From contig JAIQFN010000043.1 in the NCBI GenBank assembly GCA_020073265.1, positions 1 to 49,917 of the forward strand: a stretch of DNA of 49,917 nucleotides, read 5' to 3'. The translations under genes were made by a program, and so were the position numbers. This stretch comes from Terriglobia bacterium. Lineage in GTDB: Bacteria; Acidobacteriota; Terriglobia; Bryobacterales; Bryobacteraceae. The notes below the pieces were generated by a model, which saw only the letters and a program-made list of their open reading frames with translations, ran no database searches and had not been told where the DNA came from. Of the stretch, positions 13,829 through 23,392 are shown piece by piece (positions within the stretch are counted from its first letter, which is position 1; each line of letters starts with the position of its first letter).

Positions 13829-14341
13829 ATGGAACGACCCGGAGCGACAACCATGCGAGGAAAGCCGCTGACCTTGATAGGGCCGGAGTTGAAACCCGGA
13901 AGCAAAGCCCCCGATTTCGAAACCGTCGGTGACGGGCTCCAAAACACGACTCTGGAAAGCACCGGCCACAACGTGCGCATCTTCAGCGTGGTACCTTCGC
14001 TCGACACGCCGGTCTGCGATGCGCAGACCAAACGGTTCAACGAAGAAGCGGCCAAGCTGCCGGGCGTGGAAATTTACACCATCAGCATGGATCTGCCTTT
14101 CGCCCAGAAGCGCTGGTGCGGGGCCTACGGCGTCGACAAAGTCAAAATGCTCTCCGACCACCGCACCGGTTCGTTCGGCGAACATTACGGCACGCTCATC
14201 AAGGATCTGCGCATCGAGAGCCGCGCGATTTTCGTGGTGGATAAGGACAACACCATCAAGCACGTCGAGTACGTCAAAGAGGTTGCCGATCACCCCAACT
14301 ACGAAGCAGCGCTCAACGCAGCGCGGGCGCTAGCGAAATAG
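13829..14341 (+). CDS. tpx: Thiol peroxidase Tpx (atypical 2-Cys peroxiredoxin)
   Basis: A 170-aa enzyme that reduces lipid and alkyl hydroperoxides using thioredoxin. It shows the Tpx motif SLDTPVCDAQT with the peroxidatic Cys63 and the resolving Cys97 in RWCGAYG. These two cysteines lie in the positions expected for the intramolecular disulfide of the atypical 2-Cys class. The length is typical (about 165-170 aa). The frame is open upstream, but the GGAGGAG site places the start at the ATG at 13829. It stands between a thioredoxin-fold gene and an ADOP permease gene. Confidence 0.95.
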   Translation: MERPGATTMRGKPLTLIGPELKPGSKAPDFETVGDGLQNTTLESTGHNVRIFSVVPSLDTPVCDAQTKRFNEEAAKLPGVEIYTISMDLPFAQKRWCGAYGVDKVKMLSDHRTGSFGEHYGTLIKDLRIESRAIFVVDKDNTIKHVEYVKEVADHPNYEAALNAARALAK

Positions 14342-14407
14342 TGGGGCAGCCGATCCTGGCTGCGGCCGGGCTTTAGCCGGCTTAAGGATTCAAAGGAGCA
14401 CCGGGCC

Positions 14408-16858
14408 GTGTTGTTCCTCCAAGACATCCGCCAAGCTTTGCGGCTCTTTCGCCGGAGCCCCGGTGTCACTGCGACCGCCCTGCTCTCCATCGCCATCAGC
14501 ATCGGCGCGACAGCGGTGGTCTTCACCGCGGTGAAGTCCGTGCTCCTCGATCCGCTGCCCTATGCGAACCCTGGCGCCCTGGTCCAGCTTCGTACCGACT
14601 TCCTGCGCGGTGCGCGCCCGCGTGCTGACTGGGTGTCCTGGGCCGACATGCAGGACATCAAGCGCCGGACTCGAACGTTCGAGTCGCTCGGAACGCATCA
14701 TTACGCCCTGTTCAATCTCACCGGCGACGCCAATCATCCGCCCGAAGCGCTGTACGGGTTGACTGTATCGGCCAGCTTGTTCCCCATGCTTGGCGTGAGT
14801 CCCATGCTGGGCCGCAATATTCTGCCGGAGGAGGATCAACCCGGGCGCGGACGCGAAATGATCCTGAGCTATGGCCTGTGGACGCGCCGCTTCAACTCCG
14901 ACCGCAACGTCATCGGACAATCCGTAGAGGTGAACGGCCACGCGATCACCATCATCGGCGTGATGCCGCCCGCCTTCGACTTCCCCATGCGCATGGCCAC
15001 CACGGTGCGAACGCCTTCCCAGCACATGGACTTCTGGGCGCCGGAGGCCATCGATCCCGCCAAAGTGGGCCGCTCCGGCGGCTATGGGGCCGTGGCTCGC
15101 CTGAAGCCTGGCGTCACACTTGAGCAGGCGGAAGCAGATCTTCAGTCCATCAGCGTGGATCTCCAACGGCTCTATCCAACCACCAATCAAGGCCGCACTC
15201 TGCACCTGGCATCGCTCCGGGCGCGCACTTTCGGATTCGCTAAAACCGGGCTGCTACTGCTGATGGGAGCCGCGCTGTTGTTCATGCTGATCGGCTGCGC
15301 CAACGTTGCGAATCTGATGCTAGCCCGGGCGCTCGCGCGGCACCGCGAAATCGCCATCCGTCTGGCGTTGGGCGCCGGCCACCGGCGTATCGTCCGCCAA
15401 CTCGTCACCGAGAGCTGCGTGTTAGCCGTCGGCGGCGGTCTGGCCGGCTACGCTCTCACCGTGGCGGCCTGGACCCTGCTTCCGGCCGTGGCGCCCATGA
15501 CCATACCCCGGCTGGCGGACGCGCGCGCCGACTGGACCGTCCTGGCGTTCACGCTGGCCGTATCCGTCCTGAATGGAATCCTGTTCGGCATCGCACCCGC
15601 GCTTCGCTCCAGCCGGCGCGATCCGGCAGTCTCGTTGCGCGAATCCGCATCGCGCGGCTCGGTGGGCGCTTCCCACAACGGTCTGCGGTCGGCTCTGGTG
15701 GTGGCGGAAGTGTCCGTTGCCGTGACGCTGGTCATCGTCGGCGGACTGCTGACGGCCGACTTCGTGCGGCTGCTGGCCGCCGATCCGGGCTTCGAGACCA
15801 ACCGCGTGCTCGCGTCCATCATCATTCCTTCGGGGGATCAGTATCAGACACCCCAAAGCCGCGAAGTTCTGTTCCGAAAGATCGTGGATGCGGTGCGAAT
15901 CTTGCCCGGCGTCGAGTCCGCCGGCACGGTGGATGCTCTGCCCTTCAGCGGCGAGAACAATGGCGGCATTATTAGCGCGGGCGATGCCTCCGCCCAGCGG
16001 CCCGGCGAGGGAGAGGTCGCCGAAGTCGACCACGTCAGCGCGGGGTATCTGGAAACCATGGGGATTCCGCTGCTCGAAGGCCGCTGGTTCAGCGAAGATG
16101 ACATGTCGACGTCGCGCGACACCGCCATCGTCAACGAAGTCGCGGCGCGGCGTTTGTGGCCCGGCCAAAGCGCGCTCGGCAAGAGGTTCTGCGTCAATTG
16201 CGCGAATGAGAAAGCTCGACAGTGGCGACGCGTGGCGGGAGTGGTGCGAACCATCCGGCATGCGGGCCTGGACGATCCCGCGCACTCCGAGGTTTATTAC
16301 GCGAGCGACGCGTACCAGCAGGCGGACTTTCTAGTGGTGCGCAGCAGCCGGCCCGCACCGGAAATGGCCAAAGCCATCCGGCTCGCGGTGGCGTCCGTCG
16401 ATCCGAAACAGCCGGTGTTCCTCAGTTCCTCCATGTCGGCCCTCATTGGCGACTCGGTGGCCGACCGCAGGTTCATCATGACCTTGCTCGCGATCACCGG
16501 CTGCCTGGCGCTGTTGCTGGCTGTCGCCGGAATCTACGGCGTCATTTCCTACACCACTTCGCTGCGCACGCAGGAGATCGGAGTCCGGATGGCGCTGGGC
16601 GCGACTCCTTCTCAGGTGGTCGGCCTGGTCTTCCGCCAAGGGATGCTGCTGGCGGGCATCGGGGCAGCGATCGGGCTGGCCTTCGCCCTGGTGCTCACGC
16701 GCCTGCTTCGCAACGTACTGGCCGGACTCACTTCCAACGACCCAGCGCTGATCGCGCTCGCCGTCGCGCTGGTCATCCTGACGGCTTCGATTGCCTGCTG
16801 GATTCCCGCGCGCCGCGCCACGCGCGTCGATCCGATGCTGGCGCTGCGTCAGGATTGA
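14408..16858 (+). CDS. ADOP-type orphan permease (MacB/FtsX-like, duplicated)
   Basis: An 816-aa membrane protein with the layout of the acidobacterial duplicated orphan permease family: an N-terminal QDIRQALRLFRRSPG cytoplasmic segment, TM helix 1 (about 20-42), a MacB-like periplasmic domain (about 45-270), an FtsX triple-helix block (about 280-400), then a second cycle of TM helix (about 430), periplasmic domain (450-660) and FtsX block (690-816). Such proteins lack an adjacent ABC ATPase, as here, hence 'orphan'. The export substrate is unknown. The start is GTG with AAGGAG (14393-14398) upstream. It converges on the 190-aa gene with an 8-bp gap. Confidence 0.88.
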   Translation: MLFLQDIRQALRLFRRSPGVTATALLSIAISIGATAVVFTAVKSVLLDPLPYANPGALVQLRTDFLRGARPRADWVSWADMQDIKRRTRTFESLGTHHYALFNLTGDANHPPEALYGLTVSASLFPMLGVSPMLGRNILPEEDQPGRGREMILSYGLWTRRFNSDRNVIGQSVEVNGHAITIIGVMPPAFDFPMRMATTVRTPSQHMDFWAPEAIDPAKVGRSGGYGAVARLKPGVTLEQAEADLQSISVDLQRLYPTTNQGRTLHLASLRARTFGFAKTGLLLLMGAALLFMLIGCANVANLMLARALARHREIAIRLALGAGHRRIVRQLVTESCVLAVGGGLAGYALTVAAWTLLPAVAPMTIPRLADARADWTVLAFTLAVSVLNGILFGIAPALRSSRRDPAVSLRESASRGSVGASHNGLRSALVVAEVSVAVTLVIVGGLLTADFVRLLAADPGFETNRVLASIIIPSGDQYQTPQSREVLFRKIVDAVRILPGVESAGTVDALPFSGENNGGIISAGDASAQRPGEGEVAEVDHVSAGYLETMGIPLLEGRWFSEDDMSTSRDTAIVNEVAARRLWPGQSALGKRFCVNCANEKARQWRRVAGVVRTIRHAGLDDPAHSEVYYASDAYQQADFLVVRSSRPAPEMAKAIRLAVASVDPKQPVFLSSSMSALIGDSVADRRFIMTLLAITGCLALLLAVAGIYGVISYTTSLRTQEIGVRMALGATPSQVVGLVFRQGMLLAGIGAAIGLAFALVLTRLLRNVLAGLTSNDPALIALAVALVILTASIACWIPARRATRVDPMLALRQD

Positions 16859-16866
16859 TCAGACCG

Positions 16867-17439
16867 CTACTTGGCCGCCGCCGACAGCGCCTGGTGCAGC
16901 TTCTCGGTGAAATTCTCGCCGGATTCCGACCACAGCCGCCGCGTATCCACCGCCAGCGCATCGTCCAGATCGTGCACCAGCTTGAGCAGGCTCTTGATGT
17001 TGGACTGCACCATGCGCAAGCTGTTCTCGACGTCAGGCTGCGGCAGGAAATGCGCGTCGATGCCGAACTCGACGCTCAGATCGTCCTGGCCTTCGTGCTC
17101 GAACTCCGGGCCGAAGCAGCTCAGCGCCACTCGCGACGGCGCCAGTTCCCAATCGGTCCGGAACTGCCACAGGTCCCACCAGCTTTCCAGCCGGCAGCAG
17201 AAGTCGGGATTCTCGAAATCCCGGGCGGCCGCCAGCACCTGATCCAAGTCGATCGGCGCCGGCAGCGGCACCTCCAGCAGGGCCGGCTCGTTGTAGTCCA
17301 CCGCGAGCACGCGGAATGTCGAGGGCTGGCGAGCCAGCCGCGAGAACGGAAAAATCCGCAGCAGTTTCTCGTACTGGCGGAGCATGTTGGGTCCGGAAAA
17401 ATTTCGGAGCCGGTAGGAGAGCGAGAGTTGGTCGGCCAT
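16867..17439 (-). CDS. Unrecognised soluble protein
   Basis: A 190-aa protein with no signal peptide or membrane helix. It is acidic in its C-terminal half and has a hydrophobic/aromatic patch (SWWDLWQF, about residues 85-92). The ATG at 17439 gives an N-terminus (ADQLSLSYRLRNF) that looks like a folded-domain start; the frame is open further upstream but that extension overlaps the MFS gene. The protein looks like a conserved acidobacterial hypothetical protein, but I do not recognise the family. It is divergent from the MFS gene (40 bp) and convergent with the ADOP gene. Confidence 0.7.
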   Translation of the reverse strand: MADQLSLSYRLRNFSGPNMLRQYEKLLRIFPFSRLARQPSTFRVLAVDYNEPALLEVPLPAPIDLDQVLAAARDFENPDFCCRLESWWDLWQFRTDWELAPSRVALSCFGPEFEHEGQDDLSVEFGIDAHFLPQPDVENSLRMVQSNIKSLLKLVHDLDDALAVDTRRLWSESGENFTEKLHQALSAAAK

Positions 17440-17479
17440 CGAGGGTGGCTTCTTTCTGTTACCATCGTACTGACTTTCC

Positions 17480-18637
17480 TTGGTCAAATCACCGCTCGTT
17501 CCAATTTTTCTGATCGTTTCGGTCGACGTCCTAGGTCTCACCATCATCCTGCCCCTGCTTCCGTTTTACGCCGAGAAAATGGGCGCCAGTCCGGCCGTGG
17601 TGGGATTGCTGGTGTCCACATATGCCTTCTGCCAGTTGATTGCCGGACCCATGCTGGGAAGAATGTCGGATCGGACGGGCCGCCGGCCGCTGCTGCTGGT
17701 CAGCCAGGTGGGCACGTTCATCGGCTTCCTGATTCTGGCCTATGCCAACGCGCTCTGGCTGGTTTTCCTGGCGCGCGTGATCGACGGCCTCACGGCAGGC
17801 AACCTCTCGCTCGCTCAAGCTTACATTTCGGACGTGACCAAACCCGAGGACCGCGCAAAATCCTTCGCGCTGATCGGGATCGCCTTCGGCATGGGCTTCC
17901 TGCTCGGGCCGGCCATTTCAGGATTCCTGTCGCAGTACAGCTATCAATATCCGATCTTCGCCGCGGCGGGGTTGTCTGCGACCAGCATTCTCGCGACTTA
18001 CTTCCTGCTGCCCGCCACGCTGCCTGCCGCGGCCGACAGCGCGACGCCGCGGAAATTCACGGTGCTGGACTGGGGCAGCTATCTTCGCTACTTCCGGGAG
18101 CCGGCCCTGGCCTCGCTGCTGTGGCAGTTCCTGGCGTTCACGCTAACCTTCTCGCTCTTCATGACGGGCTTCCCGCTATTCGCCGAACGCCGCTTCGTGT
18201 GGCAGGGGCATCCGTTCGGACCCAAGGAAGTCGGCTACGTCTACGCATATCTTGGATTCCTCGGCGTGATTCTACAAGGCGGACTCATCGGAAGACTGGT
18301 GAAAGTCTTCGGAGAAATAAACCTGGTGCGCGCCGGATTTTTCTTCGCCATGCTGGGCTTGGCGGCGCTCGGCTTCACCGGCAGCATTCCCCTGATGCTG
18401 GTAGTGGCGGCCGCCGCATCGCTGGGTACCGGCATGAACCGCCCGGCACTCACCAGCCTGATCACGCAGAAGGCCGCGCGTTCCGAACAAGGCGTGGTGC
18501 TGGGACTGACGCAGTCGCTGAACTCGATCTCATCGATCTGCGCCCCGGCCGTGGCAGGCTTCCTGATCGATCATTCGCTGCTGGCTCCGTGGGCGTTGCT
18601 GGCCGCGGCCATCAGCGGCCTAGCGTTGCTGCTCTAA
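17480..18637 (+). CDS. MFS transporter, TetA/multidrug-efflux-like
   Basis: A 385-aa integral membrane protein with about 12 hydrophobic helices. MFS motif A between helices 2 and 3 is present (GRMSDRTGRRPLL, about residues 59-71). The helix-1 motif VDVLGLTIILPLLPFY and the GFLLGPAISG motif C in helix 5 are typical of the DHA1 drug:proton antiporter group that includes TetA. The substrate cannot be read from the sequence. The start is TTG; no good Shine-Dalgarno is visible, so the exact start is uncertain. It converges with pgk, with 4 bp between the stops. Confidence 0.85.
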   Translation: MVKSPLVPIFLIVSVDVLGLTIILPLLPFYAEKMGASPAVVGLLVSTYAFCQLIAGPMLGRMSDRTGRRPLLLVSQVGTFIGFLILAYANALWLVFLARVIDGLTAGNLSLAQAYISDVTKPEDRAKSFALIGIAFGMGFLLGPAISGFLSQYSYQYPIFAAAGLSATSILATYFLLPATLPAAADSATPRKFTVLDWGSYLRYFREPALASLLWQFLAFTLTFSLFMTGFPLFAERRFVWQGHPFGPKEVGYVYAYLGFLGVILQGGLIGRLVKVFGEINLVRAGFFFAMLGLAALGFTGSIPLMLVVAAAASLGTGMNRPALTSLITQKAARSEQGVVLGLTQSLNSISSICAPAVAGFLIDHSLLAPWALLAAAISGLALLL

Positions 18638-18641
18638 GTTG

Positions 18642-19811
18642 CTACTTCTCCGTCAACGCGGCCACGCCCGGCAGCTCGATCCCCGCTAAGAACTCCAGTG
18701 ACGCACCGCCGCCGGTGGAGATGTGCGAAATCTTGTCCGCCACTCCGGCCGACTTGACGGCTTTCTCCGAATCCCCGCCGCCCACCACCGACACCGCGCC
18801 CGACGCCGCCACCGCCTTGGCCAGCGCTACCGTTCCGCGATCGAAGGGCGGCTTCTCGAACACTCCCATGGGCCCGTTCCAGATGATAGTCTTCGCTTTT
18901 CCGACTACCGCGGAGTAGTCCTCGATGGTCGCCGGACCGATATCCACCGCCAGCATGCCATCGGGAATTTTCGTAACCACTCGATGGTCGGCGCCTTCTT
19001 TCAACTCGGCAGTTACTACGTGGTCCGTGGGGAGTAACAACTTACCACCGGCCCGCGCCATTAGTACCCGCGCCAGATCCAACTTATCGTCCTCCACCAG
19101 CGACTTACCCACCGGCTCGCCGCGCGCCTTGAGGAACGTGTAAGCCATGGCTCCGCCAATCAAGATCTGATCGACAAACTTCATCAGGTTTTCAATTACC
19201 TCGATCTTGTCGGAAACCTTCGCGCCTCCTAGGATCGCGATGCACGGGCGCGCGGGATTCTTAGTGGCCTTATTCAGATACTCGAGTTCTTTGTCCATCA
19301 GCAGACCGGCCGCGGCCTGCTTCACGAACTGGATCATCCCCACCGTGGAAGCATGCGCCCGGTGCGCCGATCCGAAAGCGTCGTTCACATAGACATCGCA
19401 CAACGATGCCAGTTGCTTGGAAAACGCCGGATCGTTTTTCTCTTCGCCGGGGTGAAATCGCAAATTCTCAAGCAATAAAACGCCTCCCGGGGCCGGCCGC
19501 AGCTGTTCCACCTCGGGTCCAACGCAATCGGGCGCCATTCTTACGTCCCTTCCGAGTAACTCGCCCAAACGCTTGGCCACGGGCTTAAGACTCATTTCCG
19601 GATTCGGTTTACCCTTAGGACGTCCTAAGTGGCTCGCCAGAACGACCGCCGCGCCGTGATCGAGCGCGTATTGGATGTTCGGGAGCGACGCCCGAATCCG
19701 CTTATCGCTTGTAATCTCCTGCCCGCCCGGAGCCAGCGGCACGTTAAAGTCAACACGGATGAACACCGTCTTGTTCTTTAAATCTAAGTCACGAATCGAA
19801 AGCTTGGACAT
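18642..19811 (-). CDS. pgk: Phosphoglycerate kinase
   Basis: A 389-aa glycolytic enzyme that converts 1,3-bisphosphoglycerate and ADP to 3-phosphoglycerate and ATP in the cytosol. The signatures are [11 protein letters not shown] near the N-terminus, [42 protein letters not shown] and the C-terminal [16 protein letters not shown] nucleotide-binding loops. The ATG at 19811 is preceded by AAGGCGG at a suitable distance; the frame is open further upstream, but that part is Arg-rich and unlike PGK. It is divergent from the BACON-repeat gene and not in a gap operon. Confidence 0.96.
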   Translation of the reverse strand: MSKLSIRDLDLKNKTVFIRVDFNVPLAPGGQEITSDKRIRASLPNIQYALDHGAAVVLASHLGRPKGKPNPEMSLKPVAKRLGELLGRDVRMAPDCVGPEVEQLRPAPGGVLLLENLRFHPGEEKNDPAFSKQLASLCDVYVNDAFGSAHRAHASTVGMIQFVKQAAAGLLMDKELEYLNKATKNPARPCIAILGGAKVSDKIEVIENLMKFVDQILIGGAMAYTFLKARGEPVGKSLVEDDKLDLARVLMARAGGKLLLPTDHVVTAELKEGADHRVVTKIPDGMLAVDIGPATIEDYSAVVGKAKTIIWNGPMGVFEKPPFDRGTVALAKAVAASGAVSVVGGGDSEKAVKSAGVADKISHISTGGGASLEFLAGIELPGVAALTEK

Positions 19812-20000
19812 ATTCCGCCTTGATGCTAACACGTCCAATCGCCGACGCCGCCTTGAACTTTGTACGTTACGTGACGGTGAAACTGTGCAACCTCTTCTCC
19901 CCATCCTGGGTCTAACTGGTCGTGGCAAGAGGATTGCCTGAAAACGGGTAGCCGCGTCTTTTCTTTCCAGCTACCACACTTTGATTTCTTGGAGAGCCTC

Positions 20001-23000
20001 GTGAAAAGCACTGAAAAGTCTTTGGTCTACGCCGGAGTCCTGCTGCTCGGCCTGATGGGTTGTTTTGACACGGCTCGTGCCCAAAACAACACCCTCACGG
20101 CCAATCCGACGCAACTTACATTCAACACGCAGCAAGGTGTCACTCCCACCCCGCAGACAGTCTTAGTGTCTTACTCGGGCGGCGCGGCCAGTGTGACAGT
20201 CTCGACTTTTTCGAACAACAATTGGCTGGTGGCCACGCCGAGTTCCGGCACCACGCCGCTCTCCGTGAGCATATCCATCGGACCCGGCGCCCCTACCACC
20301 GGCAGCGACGTCGGCTTCATCAACGTCACCGGCCCTGGACCAACCTTCCTGACCATCGCGGTGACGCTCAATACCAATTCCTCGGGCGCCAGCAGTCCTC
20401 TCACGGCGAGTCCAAATTCGTTGAGCTTCAATTTCCCGGCGAACAGCACCATTCCCTCGTCGCAGCCCGTCACCGTTTCGAGCAACAACGCCGGCGTAAC
20501 GACGTTCACCGCGACCGCTGTCACCAACGGCGGCGGGAATTGGCTGACCGTGTCGCCTCAAGCCGGCAATCTTCCCGGCTCGTTCCAGGCCACCGTGAAT
20601 CCAGCCTCGTTGGGAGCGGGCACGTTTAACGGAGCCATCGCCATCAATGCGCCGGGCACCACTGGAATCAGCCTGCCCGTGCTGGTCACCGTGGCGGGCA
20701 CTCCGGCTCTGGACGTGAGCCCTGCCCAGTTGTCGTTTGCCTTCCAGCTCAGCGCCGGCGCGCCCGCGGCCCAGACGCTCACCTTGACCAGCAGCACTGG
20801 CTCCAACATCAGCTTCTCCGCGGCGCCCAAAACGTCCACGTGCGGCAACAACTGGCTGGTGGTGTCGCCGACGCAGGGCGCCACTCCCGGCACGCTCAGC
20901 GTGCAGATCAACACTTCCGGTCTAACCGCCGGACCCTGTAGCGGAGAAATCGATATTTCCGCTCCCAATGCTTCGAATCCGGCGGTGACGGTCGCCGTCA
21001 ACCTGCTGGTCAGCACCAATCCGCTGCTGCTGGTTCCCTCCAGTGGTCCGACCTTCAATTACCAGATCGGGAGCACGATCCCCGCGGCGCAGAACGTCCA
21101 GATCACCAGTTCGAGCACAGCTTTGAACTTCACCGTTGCCGCGGCTCCGGTCAGCGGAGGGCCGAACTTCCTGGTGGTAACTCCGACCTCCGGCACCACT
21201 CCACAAGCTGTCAATCTCGCGATCAATGCGGCGATCGTCGGCTCGCTCGGCCCCGGCACCTATAGCGAAAACGTGACCATCACTTCGGCCGGCGCCGGCA
21301 ACTCGCCGCAATCCTTCCCGGTGACCCTGGTGGTGGCGAGCAACGCGGTTCTCAACGCGACCGTCAGCTCGTTGAACTTCAATTACCAGGTCGGCAAAGC
21401 CGTGCCGACCAACCAGACCTTCACCGTCAGCAGCACCGGCGCGCCGCTCAACTATCAGGTTGCGGCCAACACCACCAGTTGCAGCGGCTTCCTGGCGGCG
21501 ACTCCCGCCAACGGAAGCACCTTCGGAAGTCAGAACCAGGTGGTGGTCTCGGTGAACACCGCCGGACTCACCACTTCGCAATCCTGCAGCGGCAACGTGA
21601 CGCTGAACGTGCCCGGCTCGGGGACGCCGCCGCTGGTGATTCCGGTGACGCTCAATGTGAGCACCACGGCCCTGCTGAACGTCGGCCAATCCGGCATCAC
21701 TGTTTCAACCGTGGTTGGAGCTGCGTCCAGCGTCCAGCAGGTTTCGGTCACCAGCACGGATACCAGCGCGCCGTTGCCCTTCACCGCGACCGCCGCCACC
21801 AATCCAATCGGGCTGACCTGGCTGTCCGTCGCGCCCAACAGCGGCAACACGCCCAACAATCTGCAGGTCACCATCAATCCGATCAATCTCGGAGTCGGAA
21901 GCTACACCGGCACCATCACCGTTTCGAGCACGGCGCCCAACGTGCCGGCCCAGACCATCAACGTCACGCTGAACATCGTCGCATCGAGCGCCACCGCTAC
22001 TCCCACCAGCCTGACGTTCACCGAATCCGTGGGAGGCGCGGCTCCTCCCAGCCAGGCAGTGCAGATCGGCGGAGTGCCGGCCGGCGCCACCATCGGCGTC
22101 ATTTCCACAATGCTGAATGGAAGCGGATGGCTGACGGCGACGGCCGCGGCGACTACTGTAACCGTCACCGCCAACGGCACGCTGCTTCCGCAAGGCTCCT
22201 ACGCGGGCGTCGTCACCGTGATTGTCCCCGGCGCCGGAAACAGCCCGCTGTATGTTCCCGTCACGCTGAACGTCGGCGCAGCGCCGACTCTGGCGGTCTC
22301 CCCTGCCACCGTCAACTTCACCGCGCAGTTTGGTTCCACGACTGCCAGCTCCCAAACCGTGCAAGTCACCAGCACGGGCGGCAGCATTCCGTTCACCGCT
22401 GCGTTTGCGGCCAAGACAGGCGGGGCCTTCGTCACCGTCACCCCGGCTAGCGGCAACACGACCGGCACACTCACGCTGGCGCTCAACACCGCTGTGGTCT
22501 CGTCGCTGGCCGCCGGAACTTATTCGGGAACCGTCACGGTCTCCTCGCCCAACATCGCCGGCGGAAACCAGACCGTCACCGTCAACCTGACCGTGTTGCC
22601 CGCGGCGACGCCCATCATTCAATCGCTCAGCAACGGCGCGAGCCTGCAGCCGGTCAGTTCCGTCTCGCCCGGCGAGATCATCACGTTCAAGGGTCTCAAC
22701 CTCGGCCCGGCAACGCCTCCGGAGGGGATTCAGTGGCAGAAGACCGCGGGCGGCACGGTGCCCACTACGCTCGGCGGCGTGACGGTGACGTTCAACAATG
22801 TCGCCGCGCCCCTGCTATATGTTTCGGAGACGCAGATCAACGCCATCGTGCCTTACGAGATGGGCAGTTTCAGCACCGCGACCGTCGTCGTCCAGTTCAG
22901 CGGATCGACTTCGGCCAACTTCCAGGTGCAGATCGTGCCCACCGCTCCGGCCATCTTCTCTCTGAGCCAGGGCGGCAGCGGCCAGGGCGCGATTCTGAAC

Positions 23001-23342
23001 CAGGACTTCAGCGTGAACGGCGACGCCAAGCCCGCGGCCAAGGGCAGCATCGTGCAGATCTTCGCCACGGGCGAAGGATCGCTAGTGCCGGCCGGCGCAA
23101 CCGGTTGCATTACCGGCGCGGTTCCCCCGTTCGCTGCTCCGGTCGCTAAACCGGTCACTGTGACCATCGGCGGCCAATCGGCGGACATCTCCTATGCTGG
23201 CGAGGCTCCCACGCTGGTGTGCGGCGCTCTTCAGGTCAACGCCAAGGTCCCGGCCAACATCGGCTCGGGGCCGCAGTCGATGGTGCTGACAGTCGGCACG
23301 AACACCAACACCGGTCAAAGCATAACCGTAACCGTGCAATAG
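20001..23342 (+). CDS. Large secreted BACON-like repeat protein with C-terminal TIGR03437 domain
   Basis: A 1113-aa protein. A signal peptide (about residues 1-27, ending ARAQ) contains LMGC, which could serve as a weak lipobox. About eight tandem Ig-like BACON-type repeats of 95-110 aa follow, each opening with a pattern like 'L.vsP..l.F....g...p..q.v.v.s' and closing 'G.y.g.itv...'. The last 240 residues are the Solibacter-type TIGR03437 domain (ISPGE-like start, LLYVSETQINAIVPYE, ILNQDFSVN). The protein is Ser/Thr/Asn rich and nearly free of Lys, as for an extracellular adhesive or scaffold protein. The start is GTG, because GGAGAG lies 4 nt upstream; a TTG at 19989 would overlap that site. 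Confidence 0.85.
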   Translation: MKSTEKSLVYAGVLLLGLMGCFDTARAQNNTLTANPTQLTFNTQQGVTPTPQTVLVSYSGGAASVTVSTFSNNNWLVATPSSGTTPLSVSISIGPGAPTTGSDVGFINVTGPGPTFLTIAVTLNTNSSGASSPLTASPNSLSFNFPANSTIPSSQPVTVSSNNAGVTTFTATAVTNGGGNWLTVSPQAGNLPGSFQATVNPASLGAGTFNGAIAINAPGTTGISLPVLVTVAGTPALDVSPAQLSFAFQLSAGAPAAQTLTLTSSTGSNISFSAAPKTSTCGNNWLVVSPTQGATPGTLSVQINTSGLTAGPCSGEIDISAPNASNPAVTVAVNLLVSTNPLLLVPSSGPTFNYQIGSTIPAAQNVQITSSSTALNFTVAAAPVSGGPNFLVVTPTSGTTPQAVNLAINAAIVGSLGPGTYSENVTITSAGAGNSPQSFPVTLVVASNAVLNATVSSLNFNYQVGKAVPTNQTFTVSSTGAPLNYQVAANTTSCSGFLAATPANGSTFGSQNQVVVSVNTAGLTTSQSCSGNVTLNVPGSGTPPLVIPVTLNVSTTALLNVGQSGITVSTVVGAASSVQQVSVTSTDTSAPLPFTATAATNPIGLTWLSVAPNSGNTPNNLQVTINPINLGVGSYTGTITVSSTAPNVPAQTINVTLNIVASSATATPTSLTFTESVGGAAPPSQAVQIGGVPAGATIGVISTMLNGSGWLTATAAATTVTVTANGTLLPQGSYAGVVTVIVPGAGNSPLYVPVTLNVGAAPTLAVSPATVNFTAQFGSTTASSQTVQVTSTGGSIPFTAAFAAKTGGAFVTVTPASGNTTGTLTLALNTAVVSSLAAGTYSGTVTVSSPNIAGGNQTVTVNLTVLPAATPIIQSLSNGASLQPVSSVSPGEIITFKGLNLGPATPPEGIQWQKTAGGTVPTTLGGVTVTFNNVAAPLLYVSETQINAIVPYEMGSFSTATVVVQFSGSTSANFQVQIVPTAPAIFSLSQGGSGQGAILNQDFSVNGDAKPAAKGSIVQIFATGEGSLVPAGATGCITGAVPPFAAPVAKPVTVTIGGQSADISYAGEAPTLVCGALQVNAKVPANIGSGPQSMVLTVGTNTNTGQSITVTVQ

Positions 23343-23344
23343 CT

Positions 23345-23391
23345 CGTGGCGCACGCACTCGTGCGTGCCGCGTTCACACTGGTGTGAACGC
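23345..23391. repeat. 47-bp double-hairpin dispersed repeat, copy A
   Basis: Two adjacent palindromes, GCACGCAC-TC-GTGCGTGC and CGTTCACAC-TG-GTGTGAACG, lie between two convergent stops (23342 and 23393). The reverse complement matches 40174-40220 at 44 of 47 positions. The position suits a bidirectional transcription end, but no T-tract is present. Confidence 0.8.
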
Positions 23392-23392
23392 A

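Noticed and set aside
14364-14381. Possible terminator after tpx (GCCGG-7 nt-CCGGC)
   Set aside because: The stem is 5 bp without a T-run, and the downstream gene has its own ribosome site 12 bp later; too weak to call.
16222-18918. Open frame of nearly 900 codons on the + strand across ADOP, the 190-aa gene, MFS and pgk
   Set aside because: It crosses four well-supported genes in a different frame and has no domain pattern; a shadow.
19989-19991. TTG start for the BACON-repeat gene
   Set aside because: The TTG overlaps the GGAGAG ribosome site; the GTG at 20001 is at the right distance from it and gives a normal signal peptide.
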